Below, piece after piece: positions 47,037-54,804 of a stretch of DNA of 60,371 nt (position 1 is its first letter; each line of letters begins with the position of its first letter). The notes under the pieces are model-generated. The model did not search any database. It worked only from the letters and a program-made list of their open reading frames with translations, and had not been told where the DNA came from. The stretch covers positions 1 to 60,371 of the forward strand of contig CANQFZ010000007.1 of the NCBI GenBank assembly GCA_947600065.1, written 5' to 3'. The DNA is from an uncultured Clostridia bacterium. GTDB lineage: Bacteria > Bacillota > Clostridia > Oscillospirales > Ruminococcaceae. Position numbers and translations under genes: made by a program.

Positions 47037-47912
47037 ATGAAAAAAGAAAAATCAAATTCGCCACTGCCAATTATAATAATCGTTGTTATGATGGTAACGG
47101 GTCTGGGGCTGCTGCTTTATCCGACAATTGCCGATATGATAAACGATTCTCAGAACCAAAAGGCAATATCCGAATATAAGGACAATGTTCAGTCGCTCGG
47201 AGAAAGCGAATATCAGAAGATACTCGATGCGCTGAGCGATTATAACAAAGACCGTGCGGAGCATACGCCTTATCTTACAAAGCTTACAGCCGAAGAAAGA
47301 GCTGTTTATGAAAGCCTTTTGAACGACGGTGGAAACGGTCTTATAGGATATATCGAAGTTGAAAAATCGAACGTATATCTCGGCATTTACCACGGCACAG
47401 ACGAAAGTGTTTTACAGACGGGGGTAGGGCATCTTGAATCGTCGAGCCTGCCAGCAAAGGGAGAAAGCGTCCATGTTATGCTTACGGGACACAGCGGACT
47501 TCCGTCGGCGCGTCTGTTTACCGACCTTGACAAACTGAAACCGGGCGATAATTTCACCCTGCACATACTTAATGAAACGCTTGTTTATGAAGTTCAGAGC
47601 GTAAAGAGAGTACTCCCCGAAGAGCTTGAAACTCTAAGGATAGAAGAAGGTCAGGAGCTTTGCACTCTTATAACCTGCACTCCATACGGCGTGAATACTC
47701 ACAGACTTACGGTAACGGGAAAAAGGATAGATACTCCCGAAAAGACCGAGGACCTCTCCCCTGCCGAACAGGCGATAACTTCCACTTGGAATTGGTGGTT
47801 TGTATTTCTGCCTGCAGTGATATTTATACTGATAACAGCGGGCGTTGTTATACTGCTGTATTTCAGAAATAAAAAGAAGAAAGCCCCTTTTAACAAGGAG
47901 GATAATAAATGA
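47037..47912 (+). CDS. Class C-like pilus sortase 2
   Basis: This 291-aa paralog of the preceding sortase has membrane segments at about 9-28 and 257-278, catalytic His in TGHSGLPSARLF, Cys in CTLITCTPYG and Arg in NTHRLTVTG. It starts 8 bp after sortase 1 and overlaps the basal pilin gene by four bases (ATGA). Paired class C sortases usually divide work between shaft polymerisation and ancillary pilin addition. Confidence 0.93.
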   Translation: MKKEKSNSPLPIIIIVVMMVTGLGLLLYPTIADMINDSQNQKAISEYKDNVQSLGESEYQKILDALSDYNKDRAEHTPYLTKLTAEERAVYESLLNDGGNGLIGYIEVEKSNVYLGIYHGTDESVLQTGVGHLESSSLPAKGESVHVMLTGHSGLPSARLFTDLDKLKPGDNFTLHILNETLVYEVQSVKRVLPEELETLRIEEGQELCTLITCTPYGVNTHRLTVTGKRIDTPEKTEDLSPAEQAITSTWNWWFVFLPAVIFILITAGVVILLYFRNKKKKAPFNKEDNK

Positions 47913-48835
47913 AAAAACGCCTCATATCCATATTATTATGCATGACATTGTTTTTAATAAACATTGTTCCGACATCTGCCGAAGCTGTCGGAAGGCTATA
48001 TGTTATGCTTAAATATGAAGATATGCCAGTAGCAGGAGCGTCTTTTCAGATCTACAAAGCCGCAGAAATGACCGAGGACGGTATGACCCTCGCCGAGCAG
48101 TTTTCAAACTATCGCGTAAGTATGATGCAAGACCCGAACAGCGACGAATGGAAAGCGCTTGCTTCTACGCTTGCGGTATATGCGGCGGCTGATAAATTAG
48201 AGCCTTTTGATGAACAACAGACTGATGAAAGCGGTATGCTTTGTTTTGAAGGACTTTCGGACGGAGTTTATCTGGTAACGGGTTCGCCCGTTATTCAAAA
48301 CGACATACTTATACTGCCGCAAGCGGTATTGGTGACTGTTCCCTATTCAAACGATTTGGGAGAAACTGATTATGATGTAGTTGCTTCGCCTAAATATATA
48401 TCGCGCGATATAAACGGCGGCGTTCTGGAAAGGCGTGCGCTGAAGATATGGGACGATGAAAACAACACTCAGAGCCGCCCGCAGGAAATAACCGTTCAGC
48501 TTCTCTGCGATGGCGAAGTCTATGACGAGAAAGTTCTGAACGAAGAATGCGACTGGGGATATACCTGGAATGGACTTGACCCGAAGCATAACTGGCAGAT
48601 AACGGAAAAGGAAGTTCCCGATGATTATACCGTAAAAATAACGCAGCAAGGCACAACCTTTACCATTACAAACACAAACGACACCCCTGCTCCCCCGCCG
48701 ACAAAGCCCGATGATCCCGATCTTCCGTACACAGGAATGTTATGGCTGCCTGTTCCGATACTTATAGCATTCGGCTCGGTCACACTGTTTATCGGAATAC
48801 TGCTTATTATCAAGAAAGAAGATACAGATGAGTAA
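47909..48835 (+). CDS. Ancillary (basal-type) pilin with Cna-B domain
   Basis: This 308-aa protein has a signal peptide (about 1-25), an N-terminal pilin-like domain (about 28-160), and a Cna-B domain (about 170-258) with LKIWDDENN, QLLCDGEVY and ITEKEVPDDY, placing Lys and Glu for an isopeptide bond. A Pro-rich linker (PAPPPTKPDDPD) and LPYTG follow, then a membrane segment. A Pro-rich tail before the sorting signal is typical of basal pilins that anchor the fibre to the wall. Confidence 0.9.
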   Translation: MKKRLISILLCMTLFLINIVPTSAEAVGRLYVMLKYEDMPVAGASFQIYKAAEMTEDGMTLAEQFSNYRVSMMQDPNSDEWKALASTLAVYAAADKLEPFDEQQTDESGMLCFEGLSDGVYLVTGSPVIQNDILILPQAVLVTVPYSNDLGETDYDVVASPKYISRDINGGVLERRALKIWDDENNTQSRPQEITVQLLCDGEVYDEKVLNEECDWGYTWNGLDPKHNWQITEKEVPDDYTVKITQQGTTFTITNTNDTPAPPPTKPDDPDLPYTGMLWLPVPILIAFGSVTLFIGILLIIKKEDTDE

Positions 48836-49451
48836 ACGCAGAAAGCTCGGCATAATTTTTATACTGATAGGAAGCGTGTTTATTCTCTGCGCAGCGGGAC
48901 TTGTTATTTACAACATCTGGGACGACAACAGAGCGCAGGAGTCGGTAAAGAGCGTACTCCAAGAACTAAAGCTTCCGGAAAAGACGGTTGAAGCAGAAGA
49001 TGAGATAAGCGACGATCCCGAAGTGACGGTTCCCGACTATCTGCTTGACCCAAACCGCGAAATGCCGACGATAACTGTAGACGGTTACAAATACATAGGA
49101 AAAGTTACTGTTTCGTCGATAGATCTTGAACTGCCCGTTATGGACAAATGGGATTATGTACGGCTGAAAAAATCGCCCTGTCGGTATTCGGGTTCGGCGT
49201 ATCTCAATAACTTGATAATCTGCGCGCACAATTACGCCTCGGTTTTTGGCAGGCTAAAAAACCTTTCGGCGGGAGACTTAGTGACCTTTACCGACGCTGA
49301 AGGCAATGTATTCAGATATGAAGTAAAGCAGCTCGAAACCCTTTCGCCAAGCCAAGTTAGGGACATGAAAAGCGGTGACTGGGATCTCACTCTGTTTACC
49401 TGTACGGTTGGAGCGCTGAAGCGTGTAGCGGTCAGATGTGAAAGAATTTAG
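48828..49451 (+). CDS. Third sortase, class uncertain (B/D-like)
   Basis: This 207-aa enzyme has one N-terminal membrane segment (about 8-28), a spacer, and a sortase domain with catalytic His in ICAHNY, Cys in LTLFTCTVG and Arg in RVAVRCERI. It lacks the C-terminal membrane segment of class C. It overlaps the basal pilin gene by 8 bp. It may cut LPYTG of the basal pilin and attach the finished pilus to peptidoglycan. Confidence 0.85.
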   Translation: MSKRRKLGIIFILIGSVFILCAAGLVIYNIWDDNRAQESVKSVLQELKLPEKTVEAEDEISDDPEVTVPDYLLDPNREMPTITVDGYKYIGKVTVSSIDLELPVMDKWDYVRLKKSPCRYSGSAYLNNLIICAHNYASVFGRLKNLSAGDLVTFTDAEGNVFRYEVKQLETLSPSQVRDMKSGDWDLTLFTCTVGALKRVAVRCERI

Positions 49452-49478
49452 GACGGTAGTTATAATTTTTTAAATAAA

Positions 49479-49546
49479 GCCCTTGACAAACCGATTTTTC
49501 TATGATATAATATTATCGTTGGTTTTTCGGTGTATGTCAAGGGCTG
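49479..49546. repeat. Inverted repeat enclosing a promoter
   Basis: AGCCCTTGACA (49479-49489) and TGTCAAGGGCT (49536-49546) are a perfect 11-bp inverted repeat. The left arm contains the -35 of the promoter that leads into the tRNA-like array. Confidence 0.85.
49484..49512 (+). promoter_or_regulatory. Consensus promoter of the tRNA-like array
   Basis: TTGACA (49484-49489), 17 bp, TATAAT (49507-49512) with TGA before it. No gene follows until the tRNA array, so the product is probably an RNA. Confidence 0.85.
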
Positions 49547-49551
49547 TTGTC

Positions 49552-49605
49552 AGTTGGCAGTATACAGTGTACGTACGCATTATGCGCTTCGCGCAAAACG
49601 CTACG
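49552..49605. repeat. GGCAGTATACAGTGTA repeat, second locus
   Basis: TTGGCAGTATACAGTGTA followed by a GCGCTTCGCGC hairpin resembles the left end of the element at 32192. No gene is visible. Confidence 0.55.
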
Positions 49606-49698
49606 GCAGATAACTCTGTGTGCAGTAGAAAAGTAAGCCGAAGCGATTTGATATGTTGTTATAGCTCGTTTGAGTTATCACTGAAAACAATTTAATAT

Positions 49699-49764
49699 GC
49701 TGGTGTAGCTCAGTCGCGTAGACGTATCAAGCAGAGCTTGATACTGCGCATTCGTAATGCGCAG
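49699..49764 (+). repeat. tRNA-Thr-like 5' half with hairpin insert, copy 1
   Basis: 66 nt matching the first part of the tRNA-Thr at 50243: acceptor 5' strand, D arm and the whole anticodon arm with CGT. A net 21-nt insert places a hairpin GTATCAAG-CAGAG-CTTGATAC (49724-49744) between D and anticodon arms. The 3' half of the tRNA is missing. It is identical over 66 nt to copy 3. Confidence 0.88.
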
Positions 49765-49771
49765 GCGGGTT

Positions 49772-49806
49772 GGCAGTTGACAGTATACAGTGTAAAGTGT
49801 ACAGTA
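49772..49806. repeat. GGCAGTTGACAGTATACAGTG repeat, third locus
   Basis: This repeat replaces the 3' half of tRNA-like copy 1 and is related to the pieces at 32192 and 49552. Confidence 0.55.
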
Positions 49807-49835
49807 AAAAATCGTAAACCAAAACAATTTAATAG

Positions 49836-49901
49836 ACTGGTGTAGCTCAGTCACGTAGACATATCAAGCAGAGCTTGATACTGCGCATTCGTAATGCGCA
49901 G
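49836..49901 (+). repeat. tRNA-Thr-like 5' half with hairpin insert, copy 2
   Basis: 66 nt, 63 identical to copies 1 and 3. The hairpin and the CGT anticodon arm are kept; the flanks differ strongly from copy 1 and resemble those of copy 3. Confidence 0.87.
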
Positions 49902-50041
49902 ATCGTGTGCTACTAATAAGGAGATGCGGCAACGGGTTGCGTGTCTTGTAAATTTTTACAATTCAACGGCATGGGTATGACGAACGTTCTGTTCGGAGTT
50001 CCAAAACGGCAGTTTCGGTTGCCAAAACAATTTAAAAATTC

Positions 50042-50107
50042 GCTGGTGTAGCTCAGTCGCGTAGACGTATCAAGCAGAGCTTGATACTGCGCATTCGTAA
50101 TGCGCAG
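50042..50107 (+). repeat. tRNA-Thr-like 5' half with hairpin insert, copy 3
   Basis: 66 nt identical to copy 1. It is followed by a ~135-nt spacer similar to that after copy 2. The spacer holds a small hairpin (GGCAA-CTTTG-TTTGCC) whose pairing is kept in copy 2 by a different base (GGCAG / TTGCC). Confidence 0.88.
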
Positions 50108-50242
50108 GTCGTGTGATGTCTATAAGGAGATACGGCGGCGGTCGCGGTCTTGCAAATTTTTACAGTTAAATAGCGCGGGTTTGATGAACGTTCCGTTCAG
50201 CGTTCCCAAATGGCAACTTTGTTTGCCAAAACAATTTAATAC

Positions 50243-50318
50243 GCTGGTGTAGCTCAGTCGGTAGAGCAGCGCATTCGTAATGCGCAGGTCGGGGGTTCGA
50301 GTCCGTTCACCAGCTCCA
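50243..50318 (+). tRNA. tRNA-Thr (anticodon CGT)
   Basis: A 76-nt cloverleaf: acceptor GCTGGTG / CACCAGC, D stem GCTC / GAGC, anticodon stem GCGCA / TGCGC with loop TTCGTAA (CGT at 50276-50278), T loop TTCGAGT, and an encoded CCA. It reads ACG codons. The T stem GGGGG / CCGTT has a G-G mismatch in its centre and two G-T pairs, so it is weak for a functional tRNA. Confidence 0.9.
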
Positions 50319-50326
50319 AAAATATG

Positions 50327-50357
50327 AACAGCTTGATAATCCTATCAAGCTGTTTTT
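50327..50357. terminator. Bidirectional terminator after tRNA-Thr
   Basis: A perfect 12-bp stem (AACAGCTTGATA / TATCAAGCTGTT), loop ATCC, then T5. On the - strand it ends the HEPN-like gene. The words CTTGATA and TATCAAG are the same as in the tRNA-like inserts. Confidence 0.9.
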
Positions 50358-50359
50358 AA

Positions 50360-51673
50360 TTAAGACAAAGGAATTTCTATAATATCTCCTTCATTAAGGT
50401 AATGTTCTTTTAAATAACTATCAGGAATTTGAATGCACTTTTCATCACCATTTTCATCTTTTACAATCACACTGCACATTTGTTCCTGCCCATCAGGAAT
50501 TCCTTCACAACCGTAATCTTCCTCAAAGATTTGTAATATATGATATTTTTTCTTTTCTTCGATAGTAATTTCTTCTTTATTTTGAGTAACAGTATTTGGT
50601 AGTTCTAACATATTTGCATTGAACAATTTTGTAAATTTATTTTCATCATTAAAGTAAGTATTGTCTATCATTGTTTGTAATTTTTCATACACTTGATTAA
50701 CAGTATTAAATATGTTTGCTATTCCTAAATCAAATGCATTGCAAATACCTTTAACCATTTGTAAAATCGTCTCACCTACAACAGATAGAACAGAAAAATA
50801 ATCTTGGGGAGCATATAATTTCCTTTCTATCTCATATACAGCATGATTTAATGTTTTATTTACACTTCTTAATTCTGCTTTGGCGCTTCTAAAATAGCTA
50901 TCGGACATTTTATGATGATGCATAGTATCATTCCTGTATTTTCTAACTACATCTATCTTATCCTTTAAAGTCAACAAATCCTTATTATCTGCAAACAACT
51001 TACTCCAAATAGATTGTTTCCTTATTTTTTTAATTATATCAATAATTTCACTTTTTGAAAGTTTCTCCATATTTTCTTCTGAAAGTTCACTATCAATCAC
51101 TTCATCCAAATTTTCTCGTTTCTCATCAAAAAGATACTTTACAATATCAGAGTAGTTCAAATATTCAAATGCTGATTCTGTTAACTTTTCATCACTACCA
51201 CCATTTGTAATATCTTTTAATTTTGATAACAGATCATTTGGGAATGTCTTTGAAACCCAGTCGTAACCAAAAGCTTTAACAGTAGTAAGATACATTACCT
51301 GCCTTAGTCTGCGTTCAAAAACTCCCAAAGGCTTCATTAACCTACAACAAAAAGAAAGACTTGCTTCATCATATGTACATATTATTGAATAATCTTTTCT
51401 ATAATCTCCACCACAAATTTTATCTCTAACGTTGCTAAGTATAGTTGCAGCTTTAGCTTCACTATATTTACACTCAATTTTTAAATATACAGTATCTGAT
51501 TCATCTTTTGTAATTTTATATTGCAAAAAATGAGTGGTATTATTTTCACTATAACAAATACATTCGTCATTTGTATCCGGAAAGATAAGCTTTAGCATTT
51601 CCTTAATTTTGGGAAGAATAAATTTCTTTTCTAAAGCTTTTTGTTTCCATATTATCATAAGATTAGTTTCCAT
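50360..51673 (-). CDS. HEPN-like protein beside a Type I RM system
   Basis: This 437-aa soluble protein is AT-rich beside its neighbours. A first part (about 60-110) has a strand-rich KIECKYSEAKAATILSNVRD stretch. A helical middle part carries VRKYRNDTMHHHKM (about 258-271), which fits the R-x4-6-H motif of HEPN RNases, flanked by helices before and after. The C-terminal ~60 residues look like a small beta domain ending in LNEGDIIEIPLS. It has its own promoter and lies downstream of hsdR in the same direction. I infer a defence role, possibly RNA cleavage; the family was not recognised. Confidence 0.6.
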   Translation of the reverse strand: METNLMIIWKQKALEKKFILPKIKEMLKLIFPDTNDECICYSENNTTHFLQYKITKDESDTVYLKIECKYSEAKAATILSNVRDKICGGDYRKDYSIICTYDEASLSFCCRLMKPLGVFERRLRQVMYLTTVKAFGYDWVSKTFPNDLLSKLKDITNGGSDEKLTESAFEYLNYSDIVKYLFDEKRENLDEVIDSELSEENMEKLSKSEIIDIIKKIRKQSIWSKLFADNKDLLTLKDKIDVVRKYRNDTMHHHKMSDSYFRSAKAELRSVNKTLNHAVYEIERKLYAPQDYFSVLSVVGETILQMVKGICNAFDLGIANIFNTVNQVYEKLQTMIDNTYFNDENKFTKLFNANMLELPNTVTQNKEEITIEEKKKYHILQIFEEDYGCEGIPDGQEQMCSVIVKDENGDEKCIQIPDSYLKEHYLNEGDIIEIPLS

Positions 51674-51703
51674 GTTTTTGACCTTTCTTTGTAATGTTTT
51701 AAG

Positions 51704-51731
51704 ATTATAGCAATAACAGGGTTGAAATCAA
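51704..51731 (-). promoter_or_regulatory. Promoter of the HEPN-like gene
   Basis: On the - strand, TTGATT (51731-51726), 16 bp, TATAAT (51709-51704), about 30 bp before the ATG. An imperfect inverted repeat (AACAGG-GTTGAAA / TTTCAAC-CCTGTT, 51715-51757) overlaps the -35. Confidence 0.65.
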
Positions 51732-51806
51732 TCTTATTTCAACTCCTGTTAATTGTTATCTTAATAAAACAGACTATCTATTCTTATTCATAATTTATAA
51801 TTTGCC

Positions 51807-54803
51807 TTATTTATGTTCTTGAAGCGGGGCATCATATGGTTTACCCTCTTTGTTATAAGTCAAATTGAAAACAAGGTCAGACAGCCATTTCTTAAAAGAA
51901 AGGTTGTCCTGAAATTGTTTGAACAGTTCCATATTGTCTGCCATAATAGAAAAGATGACCTGTTGCAGAGCACGTTCACTTTCAAGTCTTGCGCTCTGCT
52001 CATCAGAATTTCGCATTGCATTCTGATATTTTTCGTCACGCGATACCATTGCGGGTATTTCAAGAATTTGCCTGCGCACGTTATCTGCATCATTCCAGTT
52101 GATGCTTCCAAACATATCATTGAAATCGGACAAAATAACGGAAAGCAGATCCATCTCCGGCTCAACAATATGACCGATTTTGCCGGCAGGAACAGGATCA
52201 ACCTCTGAGTCGGAATCCTCCAACTTAATCGACATGGACTCACGAGCCTCATTGCGATAACTTTCCAAATCAATAGCCTCAAGAATACCCTGCGACAGAT
52301 CGTCATCACGCGGAGAGGGCAGTTTCGGTATCAGCAGGTTCAAAAAAATAGAAAGCCGCTCCCAGCCTGCATTTCCATAAGGTAAGATTGCACCGAGAAA
52401 ACCATATGTACGGCAGAACGCTTTTGCCGCGCTCTTAAACTTAATCTGATCGTCCGTTTCAAGCTGATTATAAATGGCTGTGCAGGCATCAAGCGTAGGA
52501 TCGAGTTTATCACGGTCAGCTCCGTTCAAATACAAATTAACAACCCGTTCAACATCTTCTTCGGAATAAACTTGATATTCCTCCATCGTTGTCACAAGGT
52601 CATACAACTTGTTCGGATCTGTTTCGCCGGACAGAATTGTGGTGCGGTAATAGCGTGAGAAAGACTCCTCGATTATTTCCGGCTTGTTTGCAAAATCCAA
52701 AACAAAAGTGTCATACTTTTTGGGGTGACAGCGATTTAACCTCGAAAGCGTCTGTACCGCCTTTATGTCATAGAGCATTTTATCAACATACATCGTATGA
52801 AGGAGCGGTTCGTCAAACCCCGTCTGGAACATATCTGCAACAATAAGTAAACGGTACGGATCTGACTTAAAGGTCTTAGGTATCTTTGCATCAGGAAATC
52901 CGTTCAAGCTTGCCGATGTCAGCGGCTCCTGTCCGTTATATTTGCATTCGCCTGAGAACGCAATAATAGTTTTATAAGGACTGCGTCTTTCGGAAAGGCA
53001 CTTGTTTATTGCATAGTAATATTCTATGCAACGCGGGATACTTGAAGTTACAACCATAGCACGAGCCTGACCGCCGATCTTGCCCTTGGCAATGACCTGC
53101 TCATGGAAATGCTCAACCATCATAGCGGCTTTCTTACCAATGGTGTAGCTGTTGCTCTCCACAAAACTGCGAAGTTTTTTCTGAGCACGTTTCTTGTCAA
53201 ACATCGGATCGTCCTCGACAGTTTTCATCAATCTGTAAAAGCTGTCAATAGGCGTATAATTCTGAAGAACGTCAAGAATAAATCCTTCTTGAATAGCCTG
53301 TTTCATCGTGTACACATGGAACGGCTTATGCTGCAGCTCACCATTTTCATTCAATATAGGATTTCCTTTTTCATCTGCAACAAGTGTGCCGAAAGTTTCC
53401 AGCGTCTTATTTTTAGGCGTGGCAGTGAACGCAAAATAACTTGCATTATTAAGAAGTTTCCTGCCCTCCATCATTGCGTTTATCTTGTCCTCGTTATCCA
53501 TCTCATCATCGGAAACAAGTCCTGACAAGGCAAGGTTCATCTGTGCAGAGTTTCTGCCGCTCTGCCCTGAATGAGCCTCATCTATTATAATTGCAAATTT
53601 GTTGTTGATATGGTCTGTCCCAAGCTGCGGCACAATATACGGAAACTTTTCAATCGTAGTCACAATAATGCGCTTGCCTTCTGTTATGGCTTTAGTGAGA
53701 TCACCGGAGTGTTCTGCCCATGCCACGGTATTGCTGACCTGCATAAATTGCTTGATTGTGTCCCTGATTTGCTTATCCAAAATGCGTCGGTCGGTGACTA
53801 CAATAACGGAATCAAGCATCGGACGCCCGTCCTGCTCAAGACCTATCAACTGATGAGCAAGCCATGCAATAGAGTTGGACTTTCCGCTGCCTGCACTGTG
53901 CTGTATCAGATATTTCTGCCCTACGCCATTTCTCTTTACGTCGGCAAGCAGTTTTGTGACAACGTCCAACTGATGAAAACGCGGGAATATCTGCTTTTCC
54001 TTTTTCTTCTTTGTATCTTCATCTACTTCAACAATCACTTGCGCGTAATTCTCAATGATAAGCGTGAGCTTTTCCTTTGTCAGAATGTCTTTCCAAAGGT
54101 AATCGGTCATAATTCCGTTCGGATTTGGCGGATTGCCTGCACCATCGTTGTATCCTTTATCGAAAGGCAGAAACCAGCTATCCTTGCCGGCCAGTTTCGT
54201 GCAGAACTTTATACGGGCATCGTCAACGGCGAAATGCACCATGCAGCGTTTGAAAGAGAACAAAAGATCCCGTGGATCGCGATCTGTCTTATACTGGTCA
54301 ACGGCATCGTCCGTGTTCTGCTTTGTCAATTGATTTTTCAGTTCAAAGGTGACAACGGGAAGTCCGTTTATAAACACGCACATATCCAGAGCGAGCTTAG
54401 CAGCGTCCTGCGAATAGCGCAACTGGCGTGTAACGCTAAAAATATTCTTCTCCCACATCTCTTTTGCTTTTGTATTATTCTCGGTCGGCGTAAGGTAGAA
54501 CATGATAAGGTCAGCAGGATACACCTTAATTCCGTTGCGGAGGACATCAACTATGCCTCGTTTGGCAAGTTCTCCCTGCAGGCGGTTCAAAAATTGACGT
54601 TTTTTCTGCTCGGATTTGAACACACCTAACTTGTCCATCTCTGAGGGCTGAGTATCCTTTAAAAAGCGTAACAGCCTTGTTTCATCAATGGCAAATTCCT
54701 TGTTATAATCGGCATTTTTACCTTCTTCGTAACCGTTATGCTCCACGAGCCATTTTACAATAAGGGTTTCAAAGCCGTTTTCTTTTGTGTTTGTGAAATT
54801 CAT
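51807..54803 (-). CDS. hsdR: Type I restriction enzyme, R subunit
   Basis: This 998-aa subunit translocates and cleaves unmodified DNA. The N-terminal nuclease region contains VFINGLPVVTFELKNQL, the family's nuclease motif (the E-x-K of motif III), about residues 145-165. The helicase core has Walker A HSAGSGKSNSIAWL, motif II IIDEAHSGQSG, SYFAFTATPKNKT and VQTLSRLNRCHP. The start at 54803 follows CAGGAG and lies one base after the hsdS stop. The length is normal. Confidence 0.96.
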   Translation of the reverse strand: MNFTNTKENGFETLIVKWLVEHNGYEEGKNADYNKEFAIDETRLLRFLKDTQPSEMDKLGVFKSEQKKRQFLNRLQGELAKRGIVDVLRNGIKVYPADLIMFYLTPTENNTKAKEMWEKNIFSVTRQLRYSQDAAKLALDMCVFINGLPVVTFELKNQLTKQNTDDAVDQYKTDRDPRDLLFSFKRCMVHFAVDDARIKFCTKLAGKDSWFLPFDKGYNDGAGNPPNPNGIMTDYLWKDILTKEKLTLIIENYAQVIVEVDEDTKKKKEKQIFPRFHQLDVVTKLLADVKRNGVGQKYLIQHSAGSGKSNSIAWLAHQLIGLEQDGRPMLDSVIVVTDRRILDKQIRDTIKQFMQVSNTVAWAEHSGDLTKAITEGKRIIVTTIEKFPYIVPQLGTDHINNKFAIIIDEAHSGQSGRNSAQMNLALSGLVSDDEMDNEDKINAMMEGRKLLNNASYFAFTATPKNKTLETFGTLVADEKGNPILNENGELQHKPFHVYTMKQAIQEGFILDVLQNYTPIDSFYRLMKTVEDDPMFDKKRAQKKLRSFVESNSYTIGKKAAMMVEHFHEQVIAKGKIGGQARAMVVTSSIPRCIEYYYAINKCLSERRSPYKTIIAFSGECKYNGQEPLTSASLNGFPDAKIPKTFKSDPYRLLIVADMFQTGFDEPLLHTMYVDKMLYDIKAVQTLSRLNRCHPKKYDTFVLDFANKPEIIEESFSRYYRTTILSGETDPNKLYDLVTTMEEYQVYSEEDVERVVNLYLNGADRDKLDPTLDACTAIYNQLETDDQIKFKSAAKAFCRTYGFLGAILPYGNAGWERLSIFLNLLIPKLPSPRDDDLSQGILEAIDLESYRNEARESMSIKLEDSDSEVDPVPAGKIGHIVEPEMDLLSVILSDFNDMFGSINWNDADNVRRQILEIPAMVSRDEKYQNAMRNSDEQSARLESERALQQVIFSIMADNMELFKQFQDNLSFKKWLSDLVFNLTYNKEGKPYDAPLQEHK

Positions 54804-54804
54804 A

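Noticed and set aside
48347-48656. Short frames on the - strand inside the ancillary pilin gene
   Set aside because: Antisense to a gene with signal peptide, Cna-B domain and LPYTG; no independent evidence.
49699-50107. CRISPR-like repeat array
   Set aside because: Repeats are 66 nt, tRNA-derived, unevenly spaced (about 140 and 206 bp between starts), and the spacers resemble each other; no cas genes.
53571-54629. Long open frame (352 codons) on the + strand opposite hsdR
   Set aside because: Antisense to conserved helicase motifs of hsdR; no start signals or recognisable domains.
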